From Maea johnstoni (Eukaryota > Annelida > Polychaeta > Spionida > Magelonidae): DNA of 64,000 bases. Positions within the stretch are counted from its first letter, which is position 1. Each line of letters starts with the position of its first letter. The position numbers were made by a program, and so were the translations under genes. Below, piece by piece: positions 27,586-40,290 of this stretch. The notes below the pieces were generated by a model. That model ran no database searches, was not told the origin of the DNA, and saw only the letters and a list, made by a program, of their open reading frames with translations. The stretch spans positions 15,800,793 through 15,864,792 of the forward strand of contig OZ012690.1 in assembly GCA_963942565.1 (NCBI GenBank). The letters are read 5' to 3'.

Positions 27586-27799
27586 TTAACCCTTCCAATG
27601 CTGAGGCTACATTCATCCAAAGCACAAGGATGCCAAAATCTTTGAAAACCAACAAAACCCTGGCATGTTGGTATTCATTAGAAAGCTCTTGCTGAGTGCT
27701 CTCAGATGAGTACCCATTTGCCAGGGTTTCAGACAATTTTTAGGTTATTTTGCATCAGTTTGTATTGGCCAAATTAGCCACCAGCAGCATAAGGGTTAA
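27586..27799 (+). mobile_element. piggyBac-like MITE, family I
   Basis: A 214-bp copy with TTAACCCTTCCAATGCTGAG at the left and GCAGCATAAGGGTTAA at the right, close to the family consensus. It shows the imperfect terminal repeat well: CCCTTCCAATGCTG against CCCTTATGCTG. Confidence 0.7.
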
Positions 27800-28058
27800 G
27801 ATGGGTGCGTATGTATGATTGGTGGGTATTTTTGGAGCGGTGAGTACCGTCTTGTATTCATTGTGCGGGCTTTGACAATGAGCGATGACAGTATGTTCAA
27901 ATTGCTCATCTTTGCCGGTTACGCTGTGGAGCAAAAAAGAAAGCAATCTGTTAAGGGGCTGCGACAGTGTGTGATCTAGATATCTCTTTGACCTGACCTC
28001 TGGGGGATTACTCAAATCTTGGACACGACACATTCACACACACCTGGGGCACTAGGTC

Positions 28059-28285
28059 TGGTTGCATAAAACATCTTGAGGTTAGCAATCTCTTAAAGTG
28101 CCCTTGAGGGTCAAGGCTTCTCTTAATTTTGTCTTTAAAAGTTACACAGCTATTTTGAAGGTACTCTTGTGGTTACCTTAGGTACTCTAGTGGTTACTTT
28201 AAGGGTGACATTAAGAGAAAGCCTTTAGCTTGGGCCTGGAGGGGACACTAGGAGATGGCTAACCTTAACATGTTTTATGCAACCA
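28059..28285. mobile_element. 227-bp MITE with ~28-bp terminal inverted repeats
   Basis: Left TGGTTGCATAAAACAT with AGGTTAGC; right GGCTAACC with ATGTTTTATGCAACCA, its reverse complement. Inner arms TCTCTTAA and TTAAGAGA also pair. ACATGTTTTATGC is repeated just outside the right end, immediately before a 200-bp (TA)n tract. No transposase; superfamily not recognised. Confidence 0.7.
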
Positions 28286-28301
28286 TATATGACATGTTTT
28301 A

Positions 28302-28530
<229 letters not shown>

Positions 28531-28789
28531 TTAAAAAGGAAAGTCATGACTATTGCCATCTGTCTTTCCATGACTCATTCGGTTCTGATCACTAGACATC
28601 CCTGAGCTAATGAATGAGATGTAATCTTAAAGGGCCTGCCTATAATACAAGGTGACATAAATTCCATTGGCCTCAAGTGAACTGCCCCAGGGAAAGCAGC
28701 AACACTTATTTATCATGCTCACTCCATGTCTGCCCAGCTGGGACTACAAAAGGCCAATCGAAAATACTTCTTTTTAGCAAAGAATGACA

Positions 28790-28995
28790 TTAACCCTTAT
28801 GCTGCTGGTGGCTAATTTTGCCAAAAAAAAAAGTATGCAAAAAATCTGGAAAATGACTGAAACCCTGGTATATGGGTACTCATCTGAGAGTACTCAGTGA
28901 GAGCTATCTAATGAATATCTACATGTAATGGTTTGGAAGATTTTTAGAAATCATTGTGCTTCGGATGAAAGTAGCCTTAGCATTGGAAGGGTTAA
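28790..28995 (-). mobile_element. piggyBac-like MITE, family I
   Basis: A reverse-oriented 206-bp copy starting TTAACCCTTATGCTGCTGG and ending GCATTGGAAGGGTTAA. Both TTAA ends are intact. Confidence 0.68.
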
Positions 28996-29158
28996 CAAAA
29001 AAGAACCAAACCATGGATGAGTATCCTCATCTACATCCTCTTAGAATATATTTATATAGTGTAAAAAAGAAGTGTCAGGGGGATTTAGGGGGGGGGGGCA
29101 GTTGTGAGGTACCAATGAACCTTTTATATAAGTGAGGTTATTGAACCCCCTTTATGCT

Positions 29159-29300
29159 TTAACCCTTTTGCATCTGGAGTGCCTATATGATCTGACAACT
29201 TTGAATACCACTCTTGAAATAGTAGAATGCTTGAAACCTGTTCGCAAATATTCCTAGAATAATTGGAAAACCCAACAGTAATTGCTATGTCCTGTAAACT
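29159..29300. mobile_element. Partial TTAA-type repeat, family III
   Basis: TTAACCCTTTTGCATCTGGAG followed by GTGCCTATATGATCTGACA resembles the start of the copy at 47232 (TTAACCCTTTTACTGTTAGAG, GTGCACATATGGTCTGACT). The right end was not located. Confidence 0.4.
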
Positions 29301-30963
29301 ATTTCTCAGCATGTTATTTTGTTATCCAAGATACTTTCTTATGTAATTGGCATTGAGTACACTTCACATCTGAATAGGTGCCTAAAATTAGTATTTTTTT
29401 AAACCAAAATGTCAATATTGTGTGATTTTTTAAAATGAAAACAAACTCTCCTCAGAAGAACCCCAAACATATTCAAATTCTGTATCTAAGAGGAATCTAG
29501 GCATTAAAAGTCATACTTTAAGAAGTTGTGTGTGGTCACATAAAGGGGAAGCTTTTTTTCTGCGTACTTGCTTTAAATTGCCAAAAAAGTCAAGAGTTGT
29601 TCAACCCAAATTAGGACTCAAGAGCCAAGCAAACAACATGCACGGTTTTCAAAACTTTTTAATGAAACTTGCCACCTGGCATTTCTGAAAGTTGAAAATG
29701 AAAGTAGCTGAATTATACGTATCCAAAATATTGAATGCCAATCATTCTTTATGAACATGTCACTTTACCTTAATGAATGTGTATTCAATGTGTTTTTTCC
29801 CCTTCTATATCTTAACTCCATTCTTGTGCTCCACAGAGGGTGGCATGAAAAAGTTCGTGAAAAGTTGTCCTCATCAAAATACACGTTGAAATTAATTGAT
29901 ATGTCACCAAGGTAATAAATGATGATTCTTGGAGCTCTGTCATTCTTATCAACAAAAGCAGCTTTTGGTGATTTTGTTAAACTGGTAATTAATCACGTCG
30001 TCAGTGATACCTGTGACCTGCTTCTCTTTTCATGTGGTAGTTCGCCTGTTAAAGAAAAGTTGGAAAAATTGGTCGGATTTTTTCGTTATGAATTGCGCGA
30101 GTGACAGGGAGAATAGAAGAAATCTCTGACGTCCTCTCCGTCTGTCAAAGCTGCAGGTCACAGCGAGTTAATACACTGTGATAAATGATACGCCCGGGTC
30201 GCGCTTTTTACCTGCACTCTTTCAAGGGGCTCTGAGAAGAATTTATGCTTTTAATTTTGATGACTACCTTGCCTTCAACTCTCACCCTCGGATGTGGCCA
30301 GACTTCGCGGCTCTCAATGAGACGCAGCATCTCGGAATTGTGACTTAGCGAGTTATTTTCAAAGGCGCGGTGTTTGTTTTCAAATTTATGTGCACCCTGA
30401 CACTTGGCGAAGATGTCTTTCAGAGTCACTCAATGTCTGGCTTTCTATTTTGATAACTGACTCATTTCTACTGGTTATCTTATACATTGCACATCTGTCA
30501 ACCTCGCTGTGGCTAATCCGACAGTCCCGCTACTGCCAGCCACCCTTATATGACACTTCCAGCGAGAACTCTTCACTGTGCTACTTTTTCTACGCCATCT
30601 GGACAATCATCGTAATAATTCAGGAATTTAGAATTTCCTTTATCATCACTTTTTCTGCAATATCAAGGTTTAATCATAAGATTAAAGCTGTTAATTGTTG
30701 AATAAACCAAAGTGCCCAGAGAAAACCACCAATTGACCCTAATAGTCACTGGCAACTTTCTCACCACTTGGCTATCTCAGTATCTGTACAGACATCAGCT
30801 GTGGGAAGTTACTACTGTTAGGGATTGCCACACTTTTACTCAAGGTGACAACTATTGAAATTCAAAGGGGTTATTTCTTTGCTTCCTAAAGAATGATGAT
30901 GAAAGATTCAAGCATATTCTCGGTCTAATGTAAGGATGTGAAAAGTTTCAATTTTAGGGTTTG

Positions 30964-31180
30964 TGATGATGAGAATGAAGCAGATGGTGGTGACAGTTAT
31001 GATAATGATGATGATGATGACAACAATGATCATGATTGTGATGATGATGATGATGATGACAATGATGATGACAAGGATGATGACAACAATTATCATGATT
31101 GTGATGATGATGATGATGATGACAGTGATGATGATGATGGCAATGACGATGATGATGATGACAATGATGATGATTACAAA
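30964..31180. repeat. (GATGAT)n-rich repeat
   Basis: GAT/GAC/AAT triplets with a ~60-bp higher-order unit (AATTATCATGATTGTGATG-like block, seen twice). The open poly-Asp frame is compositionally extreme and has no homologous region in DACH. Confidence 0.9.
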
Positions 31181-32499
31181 AAAGGAAGGAATGGGAACTT
31201 AACAATGCCAGTCAGGAATCCGACGATAAGTATGAAGTTGATATTAATGATGTATGCATTTGATGCCACGAGCCGGCGCATTGACATTCCAAAAGACATG
31301 GCTGGTGGATTACGGTCTAAAGTCTGATGATAAAAGTGTTAATGGTCATGATCACAGGGATAAGCGTGATGATGCTGTGCTTATGACGCACATGATGAAT
31401 GCATTTTTAATGATGATGATAATGGTTTTACACGGTGACAACAACAAATCTAAGCCCCGGACTGTAATGCGATCTAACACACATTAAGGTGGAATACAGT
31501 TGCTGCATTGCCAATGAAAGAAACGGAAACAAAGAGAAGTAGCGAGCAACATGTAGGGTGTGTGTGTGACGGTCGTGGTCCCCCAATGGTGGGTTAATGT
31601 CCTGTGACTTCTCCAATTGCTTTGCTCATTTCTACCAATGCGCTACTCCATAATTTGTGGAAAAAAGGGGAAGACAGTGTTCTTTATACGCTGTCTCCGA
31701 CGCCTCCGGGCATAAATCCAGACTTCACGAGTAATTTGTCATCGGAGAGCGGGGATTCGGTCCATCCCAAATTACCCGTCTTCAGAAAGCGACGAGAATG
31801 CTGTGAATTGCTTTTTCTGGGTCAGTGACAACAAGGTGGCACTGGGATCACCTGGGGAGATTGTCAATTTCAAAAAAAAAAAAATCAACACTTTTTTCAT
31901 TAGCAATATGATCGTAGTAGCATCAATCGGATCATGTTGTCACATGATTTGAAAGGTAATCGTACAATAACTGATGAGTTGTCTGTTTGTATTTGCCAGT
32001 TCCCCGGGTGCAAAGGGTCAATGACATCCATTGCTAGGATATAGTATTCCCCACCGCTGGATGAGTTGACATCAGAAATAACCATCTTCAGTTCTCAGCT
32101 GAATGCGGGGATTTTTTGGTAATTGTATGTTTTTGTGACCTCTTGTGTAAATATCCTAAGAGGTTATCAGTTGACAAGTGGTTCTTCACTTTCATGTGAA
32201 AACATTTTTTCTGGGTCCGGGACAGCGAGTTGAAAGGTTTCTTTGAATGGCTCTCTCTGCGCGAGGACAATGAGGTTAGAGATACAGTTTGACATTCTAG
32301 CTGGCGTTTGATGGCAATGATTTGTAGCGAATGGGAATGAATGAATGGGGCGAGGGCATCAGCGATCAGCGGTGGCGGGGAGAGGATGATATGAGTAATG
32401 GACGACTAGGAGACTAGGAGAGACAGGGAGAGAGAGGGAAAGGAGGCCATGCTGATGACGGCTGCCTTGACGGAGAGGGGGAAAAAGAGGAGGAGGAGA

Positions 32500-33118
32500 A
32501 GGGGATGATGATGATGATGATGATTAAATAAAGATTATTGTTGTTATTATTATTATTATTATGATGATGATGATGATGATGACAATGAATCATGATGATA
32601 ATGATGATATGACAATAAGACATGATGATGATGATGATGATGATGATGACGATAAGACATGATGATGATGATGATGATGACGATAAGACATGATGATGAT
32701 GATGATGACAATAAGACATGATGATGATGATGATGATGATAAGACATGATGATGATGATGATGATGATGATGACAATAAGACATGATGATGATGATGACG
32801 ATAAGACATGATGATGATGATGACAATAAGACATGATGATAATGATGATGATGATGACGATAAGACATGATGATGATGATGACAATAAGACATGATGATG
32901 ATGACAATAAGACATGATGATGATGACAATAAGACATGATGATGATGATGACGATAAGACATGATGATAATGATGATGATGATGTTGGTGAAGATGATAA
33001 TGAGGAGAAGGAGGAGGTAATGATGATATGATGATAACGAAGATGATTATACAATACTTACTGATGATGATGATGACAATGTTAGTCATGATGATGATGA
33101 TAGTGATGATGATGACCA
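32500..33118. repeat. (GAT)n array with ~25-35-bp higher-order unit
   Basis: The motif GAYRATAAGACATGATGATG recurs about a dozen times, separated by variable numbers of GAT. It ends about 14 bp before the exon at 33132, displacing the normal polypyrimidine tract. Confidence 0.95.
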
Positions 33119-33131
33119 TTTGTATTTTCAG

Positions 33132-33250
33132 ATCTCGCGATGACCGTCATGAACAGAATAACAACAAGCCTGATGACCTAAGTTTACACAAGTCTGACCG
33201 CGACCATGAGAGAGACCTCCGCAGGGCATCGACCACAGATAAAGAATCAG
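33132..33250 (+). CDS. dach: dach exon (charged linker)
   Basis: The acceptor is TTTGTATTTTCAG and the donor ATCAG|GTACCT, a weaker donor than the others in this gene. One base completes an Arg codon split by the phase 2 intron. The frame then reads SRDDRHEQNNNKPDDLSLHK and SDRDHERDLRRASTTDKES, residues 96-134. The segment is hydrophilic, rich in Asp, Arg and His, and probably disordered, matching the variable serine/charged linker of DACH proteins. A 600-bp (GAT)n-type microsatellite ends only about 14 bp upstream of the exon, so the polypyrimidine tract is very short. A TTAACCC repeat end lies 46 bp after the donor. Confidence 0.8.
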
Positions 33251-33654
33251 GTACCTTGCTTCACTTCTCACTCTGATGACCTTTGGCCTTTCTGTTTAAC
33301 CCCTTAATGCTCACTGCCTCAAGGTCCTCTGGTACTGATTTAAATATCCCAAAGAATTTTATGACTTTCACCTTAGACTATCAACTTCTTATTTCTGTGC
33401 ATTTTTCTAAATTTTTCTCAATATTTTTCAATCTATATCATTCGCTTTGTTTTGTTTTTTCTGTGAAATGATAATTTTACAGCCTAACACTATATCTAAA
33501 ATGCACAGTATAACCTTCTGAGAAAGGCCATTGATAGGTCCTCTTGACAACCCCCCCCCCCCCCCCCCCCCCACTCTTCAAAGGAGGGGGGGGGGAGGGG
33601 TAGGGGTGCTTAACAACAGATGAAATGGTGCATTTTTCGTCTAGGGGAATGTAT

Positions 33655-34040
33655 CAGGCGCTCATTTAGATATCTTTGTCTGCAGGTTATATGTTGACTA
33701 CCGTGCTTATCTCCTTGTAACTTCTCAACAACAACCTATTCTTCCTCCTGACCTTATCCTCCTCCTCCTTTCGGTTGATCGTTTAGATATCTTTGCCAGT
33801 AAGTCTTGTAGGTTGACTTATCTCCTTGTAACTTCTCTGCAACAACCTCCTCCTCTTCCTCCACTTCCTCTCCTCCTTTTTTCCTCCTCTTCCACCTCTT
33901 AAGCATCTTCAACTGTAGGTAACTTAAAGGTTAACAATTGTATTAATCTCCTCTTCCTCCTCTTTATCTTTCTCCTTATCATCATCCTCATCCTCCTATT
34001 CTTCTATTACTACTACTACTACTACTACTACTACTAACAC
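33655..34040. repeat. CT-rich intronic tandem duplication
   Basis: TTTAGATATCTTTG...TATCTCCTTGTAACTTCTC...CAACAACCT occurs twice (period about 120 bp), with a weaker third copy, interspersed with CCTCCTCTT runs and ending in ACT triplets. It fills the intron up to the exon at 34079. Confidence 0.8.
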
Positions 34041-34078
34041 CCAGGGCCTCAACATCTAATTCTTGTTTACTGATCTAG

Positions 34079-34228
34079 GAATCAGCTCCCCCAGTGATGT
34101 TGGTGTCAACAACCACATGGACCGACACTTAGATCTCTCTCGCAACGGAATCCACTCCGACAACGCACTGCATTCTGGGAATGATGAAGCCGATGATGAG
34201 GATTCAGATGATGACAAGGATGATGATG
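34079..34228 (+). CDS. dach: dach exon (acidic stretch)
   Basis: The acceptor is TTTACTGATCTAG and the donor GATGATG|GTAAGA. It reads ISSPSDVGVNNHMDRHLDLS, RNGIHSDNALHSGNDEADDE, then DSDDDKDDD (residues 136-184), with Gly135 and Asp185 completed across the introns. The Asp/Glu-rich end is a short acidic run of the kind found upstream of the DACH C-terminal box. GAT codons dominate it, and nearby introns hold (GAT)n microsatellites, so the run may have grown by slippage. Frame continuity with both neighbours supports the exon. Confidence 0.82.
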
Positions 34229-34297
34229 GTAAGAATTTGATCTTTCATTGTTTTTTCAATCTTATTTTACTTATTTAATTTTACTTTATTCTATTCT

Positions 34298-34408
<111 letters not shown>

Positions 34409-35029
34409 CGCCAAATGCTAAATAATCTACATACCAAGTTTCATTTCTCATGTCAATTGACCACACTTTGTCACTATGTATATCACCACCTCTTGACCAC
34501 CACAACCCTCTCCCAAACCTATTCTCTCTAAGGCTACTTGTACCCAGTACCCTATGTTAGAAGTGCAGCCATAAGTTTAATTTCCACATACACTTTCTGA
34601 CCTCAGTGTAGCGATAGCAGCTGCAGCATTTGGTGTGTTGTGGGCCCAGCAGTGGCCGGAGAGCTGCTGCTGACCAGTGTACTCTTGACCAGTGGTCAGC
34701 CATGTGAGAGATGTTGTTAGGTGCCAGAGTTGATCAGTGGCCAGAAGCAGATGACCCTCATAAGGCCATGCACTGTACTAAGTGACTAGTCTCTAACTGC
34801 AATGCTGACCACCACAGTACACAGAGTACGCGCACAGTACACATGCCCCCCTTCCCTCCTCCCTCTACTGGAGAATGCTACAAATCTTGCCCATGCCTTT
34901 CAGACTGACCGATTCTGGCCACAGACTTATTATGCCGGCTAGGATTTGGGGTCTATCACTCAATATAACTTCCTGCCTCCCGCCCTTATTCAATTTCTAT
35001 GAAAGTAATATAAAAATGATGTTGTTTAT

Positions 35030-35133
<104 letters not shown>

Positions 35134-35344
35134 TTTCATGATTAAGGAATACTCCAGATCCCCCTCCTTTGACACAATTAACTGACTCAGCAGGGATTTG
35201 CCAGCTTAGAGAAGCAGAATTACATAATTGAAGATATTTTAAGATGATATTAATGGAATGTAAGTTTCTCAGCATGGACGCATATTATACACTTATGAAA
35301 ATATTCAACTCTGTGGCAACTCTACTGAGGTCCTACTTGGATTG

Positions 35345-35640
35345 AGTTAAGGGGTGGGAAACTGAGTCAAGGATAATAGGACTGAGTCAAGGATAAGGGA
35401 AGTTAGGGATAAAGGGATTGGGGTAAAAGGTGTTGAGTCAAGGATAAATGTGTTGAGTCAAAGATTAAGGGATATAGTCAAGGATAAAGATATTGAGTTA
35501 AGAGCTAAGGATGAGGGTTGAGTCAAGGATGTTGGATTGAGTCAAGGATAAAGGACTTGAGTCAAGGATTTTGGATTGAGTCAAGGATAAAGTAATCGAG
35601 TCAGAAATAAAGTAGCTGAGCCTAGAATAAAGAGAATATT
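35345..35640. repeat. Minisatellite TTGAGTCAAGGATAA
   Basis: About 15 degenerate copies of a 15-20-bp unit containing GAGTCAAGGATAA, in the intron before exon 5. Confidence 0.85.
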
Positions 35641-35760
35641 GATATATATTAGATATGGAGGCACTGTATTGTCATGTATTGTATTTTAGAGTTAATTGTT
35701 GCAAGTTCAACTTAGCACATATCAAAATGTGTCAAAAGGGAATTGCCGGAAAATGAATGA

Positions 35761-36000
35761 TTTTAAATATGGACCACATAATTGCTATGTTCCTTATACC
35801 TTTAGCAATATTTCCAACTTTTTTCGTCTTTTTCCGTCTCAGATGACTTGAATCAGGCGACCGATATGACAATATGATTTTAGATATGGACCACATAATA
35901 GCTTTGTTTTCCATATATCTGTAGCAATATTTCCGATCGTTCACATTTTTTCGTCTTTTTTTGTCTCAGATGACTTGGATCAGCCGACCGATATGACGAC
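35761..36000 (+). repeat. Tandem duplication of the exon 5 acceptor region
   Basis: The block of intron end, polypyrimidine tract, CAG and first exon bases is present twice. The upstream diverged copy is at about 35761-35876 and the functional copy at about 35878-36000. The upstream copy has GTCTTTTTCCGTCTCAG with its AG at 35841-35842, then bases equivalent to DDLNQATDMTI followed by TGA in the same phase. It is therefore a decoy acceptor rather than an alternative coding exon. Confidence 0.9.
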
Positions 36001-36191
36001 CACCCCGTCACACAACAATGAGGCTCTGGAGAAGCTGACGAGCCAGACCTCGTCCTACGCCTCCCAGCTCCTCAACACAGAAACCTCCGGCATCTCCTCC
36101 GTAGAAACCTTACTCATGAATATCCAGGGCCTCCTCAAGGTGGCAGCAGAGAACGCCAGACACCACGACAGACAGGTCAACTTCGAAAAAG
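35970..36191 (+). CDS. dach: dach exon with start of the C-terminal conserved box
   Basis: The acceptor is CTTTTTTTGTCTCAG and the donor GAAAAAG|GTAACA. Residues 186-258 start DLDQPTDMTTTPSHN and end with the diagnostic ISSVETLLMNIQGLLKVAAE and NARHHDRQVNFEK. Vertebrate DACH1 has SSIETLLTNIQGLLKVAIDN followed by ARAQEKQVQLEK, so identity is very high. This is the start of the DACH C-terminal (Eya-interacting) region, which is predicted helical. A diverged copy of the acceptor and first ~35 exon bases lies about 128 bp upstream. Downstream, a head-to-head MITE pair begins 19 bp after the donor. Confidence 0.95.
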
Positions 36192-36210
36192 GTAACAACA
36201 TATTTTTCTT

Positions 36211-36627
36211 GTAACTCTTCCAATGCTAAGGTGACTTTTATCGAAAGCACAAGGACGCAAGGATCTTTGAAAAACCATCTTGACCCTGTCATGTTGGTAT
36301 TCATTGGATAGCTCTTACTGAGTACTCTCAGATGAGTACCCATGTGCCAGGGTTTTAGTAAATTTTCAGGTTTTTTGCATCATTCTGCATTGGTCAAATT
36401 AGTTGCCAGCAGTGTAACCCATATGCTGATGGTGGCTAATTTTGCCAATACAAAAATGATGCAAAAAACCTGAAAATTTACTGAAACCCTAGGACACGGG
36501 TACTTATCTGAGAGTACTCAGCGAGAGCTGTCTAATGAATACCAACATGACAGGGTTTCGATGGTTTTCAAAAATCTTTGTGTTCTAGTGCTTTGGGCAA
36601 AGGTAGCCTAAGCATTGAAAGGGTTAA
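36211..36627. mobile_element. Head-to-head pair of family I MITEs next to exon 5 donor
   Basis: A + copy (36211 to about 36418) begins GTAACTCTTCCAATGCTAAGG, 19 bp after the exon 5 donor. It meets a reverse copy that ends GCATTGAAAGGGTTAA at 36627. The two share the junction around CAGTGTAACCCATATGCTG and form a 417-bp near-complete inverted repeat. Confidence 0.68.
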
Positions 36628-37166
36628 CCTTACCCATTGACCCATTCATGTCTGTAGTACCCAAAAATGTCCTGAATATTTTGTTATTTTGTCAATATTT
36701 TTTTGAACATTTTTTATGGAGAGATTTTGGACACGTTAACATATATTTTCTAAATTCACGAAGTTTTTTTCAAAATCATCACAGGTTCAGATGAAACTTT
36801 TCAAGGACTAATTTGGTAATATTTTTTCGATTAGAGCATTTTTCCGAACATTTTTGGTGGAGAGTTTTCAATAAGGACCCTTAACACACAACTAATAATT
36901 GCCATGCAGTCGAGAAACCAATGCATTGTTCAGTAAGCCACTATCTATATCTAGTGTGGCCTGTGTGAACAGTCATCACTCACTTTGAATTAGAGAAAGT
37001 CGTCTGACTCTAAGTTGGCCAGTCACTTGTCTCGTCTTGTTCTGTGCTATTGGGGAACATGTCTAACCGGGGAGGGATTCAATAGCTTACTTAGTACTCA
37101 ATAGACAAAACAAGGCCCATTAAGACAAAACATGCTGCTCGTCTTTGAGTGCTGCAGAGAGACTCA

Positions 37167-37396
37167 TTAACCCGTTCACACTCAGAGCGGCCAAAACAGG
37201 CCTGACAATTTTGAAAATATATTTCTAACAAAAGCATTTTTTGGAAAATATTTGAAGGAGAAATGTTGACCGGAAGTTAAACAAAAACTCTCCCTCAAAT
37301 ATTTTGTGAATTTTTGCTTTATTCCTAAGTTATTCTCAAAAGTATGAAAGTAGCAGACGATACTTCCCAGAGGAACTCTGAGTGTAAATGGGTTAA
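37167..37396. mobile_element. Family II MITE
   Basis: TTAACCCGTTCACACTCAG at the left and GTGTAAATGGGTTAA at the right, both TTAA intact, 230 bp. The inner hairpin arms AAAATATTTGAAGGAGAA and TCTCCCTCAAATATTTT are clear. Confidence 0.65.
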
Positions 37397-38742
37397 GACA
37401 AAACATGCTGTTGATGGCTGTAGAGAGACTCAGCGAATGCTCCCCCCCCCCCCCTACTCCCCCCCTCCCCCCTCCCCCACTGATGGCACCATGATTGGCG
37501 GGCAGGAATTCGACGAACAGCCAAAGTGGCAAGCTTTTACTCAGCCGACCATTTGTCACAAATAATTTCTCTATCTCCCGCGCAAATGCTGCGCAGCGGA
37601 ATCATGTTTTGGAGAAAAGGCTTTCGCGAGTGGAACACAACCATTTAGATGGCATTAACTGCCGCACACAACCATTTGCGAATCAGACGCCAGAGTCTCT
37701 TGTCATTGTGAGCAGGAAACCGACTGGCAGAATGGAAATATAAATGAAAGGAACAATGAAGTTGGGAGATCAGATGTAATTTTGGGAGCGCTCGCTTTTT
37801 AGGCGTGATAGGTGTCTAATGGCTCCCAGTAATCATTGGTGAATTGAACTTTTTCACCGATCTCGCAGGTATACATGTTTCTGTGTTACTACTGAAAAAA
37901 GGTGGCACCTAAACATGTATATATAGATGTGGATCATTGTGGTGATGAAATATGAAATGCACAAGATAAATGGGAGATGTTGACGGCTAATACTGAATAC
38001 TTCTTCTCATGATAGCCAAGTTTATTGCTCTGCGACAGACAGCAAAATTGTACAGCTTCGAGACAGGAGAGAGAAGAAAGCGCTCTCGATTTGTACCGAC
38101 GATAAATCTCGGGCTATCGGCTCCCCTATCACTGATCCCATTTGTTAGACGGTGGGGGATAATCGCCTATTCATGACAAAGCTTCATAAACAAAAAACAC
38201 TATTAATATAGAACAAATACACTTCTACACTCAAGAAAACAAGTCAATTTTCCTTGCGCGTCGCTCGCTCGCTAGCCCGTGACAGGCGTGAGGGATTGTT
38301 GAGATGATTTTTAACAAGTTGTCACGGATATATGATATAATTGAAGGAATCATATCATTTGGCATGTTTTCGACTTGAAGGACCTAAATAATGCATGGCT
38401 TTAAGCTAACTCCTTTAATGATACTCAGCTTTATTAGGCAAATCTACTTAAATATGCACCACCAGATTCTGACACGAAAGCGCTGTCTGGGGTTTCCAGT
38501 ACAAAGTATATACATGCATACAGTTCCTTGACCTCAACTAGTTTTGTGAAAGGGGTTCTTTTGTTATACAGCAAAACCAGTCTAGATTGAAAACTATAGG
38601 ACCAGTGCCCATATTAGTGGGATGTTTATAACCAGTGTCCATATTATTGGGATGTCTATAACCAGTGTCTATATTATGGGGATGTCTAAAATCAAGAGGC
38701 TAAGATATTGGATAAATAGTGGTATTTTTCATATGAAAAGGG

Positions 38743-38930
38743 TTAACCCGTTCATGATGGAGTGTTCCTAAAGAAATTGTAGTCTGATTTGGTGATACTT
38801 TCTGGAACAACATAGGAATATTAGATGAGGAGTTGTATGTTGAGATCTGATGGACATTTTGCTTTTAGTTTAGGAGAAATCACAAAGGCTATCATCAGGC
38901 TATTAGCTACTGCAGACTTCAAATGGTTAA
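38743..38930. mobile_element. Family II-like MITE
   Basis: Starts TTAACCCGTTCATGATGG and ends CTTCAAATGGTTAA. 188 bp between TTAA ends, with a degenerate right terminus. Confidence 0.5.
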
Positions 38931-40290
38931 ATTTTGCATGTGAAGTAAGGTTCAATTAAAGATTGAAACCTCATCTTGATCTGCTGTTGAAATGAGTAGA
39001 GAGAGAAGTCTTGGTTTCTAGGGATGGAGAGATCATTCAGAAAAGAGTCAACTGGTTGTTACAATATCTAAACAAATACTTAATGAAGCAAAAAATTGTG
39101 TTATATTTGATGGTGAGTTGTTGACTGGGTCAAGATTAACTCAAATCACTTTCAAATATTTTCCAAGGAATGCTTTCATGTGAAAGATACCGCCAGGTAC
39201 GAAGCCCAGACATTGTGCAACCGCTGCATGCAGGACGGAAAGTGTCAAACGAGACAGTTGCACTTAAAACAGAAATAGAAAGGCATTTATCACTTTTGAT
39301 CATTAGCAATGATTGTTTCAGTGACACTTTGATATTTCCAAGACCCAGATGTAGACGAGTCACTTGTTTTAACAGGCCGCGGCCGCTTAGTTTATTGCAT
39401 TCTATTTGTGGCATTTCGCTAAAGGTCACGCAGACATTTGGCCGATTGCAATTGTATAATAAATTATTATTTTATCATCTGCGGTATTGTGCTGTATCGG
39501 AGGAATAAGTGTTTTGTATTAGTTATTTATACCGCTGCAAATGCAGTGCAGGTAATTCTCCAAGCGGGAGAGAACTCCATCGGGGTGCAACCAATGTTTA
39601 TTTGATATGCTAGCGGAATTAACATCTTTGCAATCTGCAAATATCATAAAAGCGGAAAAACTACCAATCTGCCTAGATTGCATGATATGTATTCTCTTTG
39701 ATGGCAAAATGCGAAGTATTGAAAGCAAATAGCGAAGCTCGGCGGATTTGGACTGAGCAGATGTACTTCCCAGATCTATGTCCCGGGCTGTCAGGGCGAA
39801 GTATTTACTGTGGGTATTCGCTTATTTGTTTGTGGACAACAGAAGGGGTTTGCAAGATTGGTATGAAATGCCTATATTGTAGTTTTTAGGGCGACAGATG
39901 AGGGCCTTGGGGTAGAGGCAACCCAACCCAGGGGTGCTGGTACGTTTGCGCCCGCTCTATAGCACCCTAGCATCATTGAACAATACCCACTTCTCCACCA
40001 CCCTAAGATATATGGCCAACCCGAGGCATTTCGGGAACCCCAGTGGGGGTAGTTGTCGATTTTTAGTTCTTGGCTTCGGCAGCCAGTTATCAGAGGACAA
40101 AAAGCTGGAGCGGGGTGGCGAAGATGGATTGTGAATATAGACACTTGCGACCCATCTTTCTGACGTTAATGTCACTTCCCGTAGTCAGTGTGACAGGTAT
40201 ATGGCGCGCGCACAAAACCAAACATGTTCGCCTCTGTCGGAACACATGCTGCTAGGGAAAGTGACAACAACACTTCCCCCACTTGCGTTC

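Noticed and set aside
30938-31327. Acidic poly-Asp open frame as a possible dach acidic exon
   Set aside because: It is a GAT microsatellite. The dach frame is already continuous from the exon ending 26587 to that starting 33132, and the acidic stretch is supplied by the exon at 34079.
32500-33000. Regularly spaced GACATGATGATG repeats as a CRISPR-like array
   Set aside because: Spacers are themselves GAT repeats and the genome is eukaryotic; it is a microsatellite with higher-order structure.
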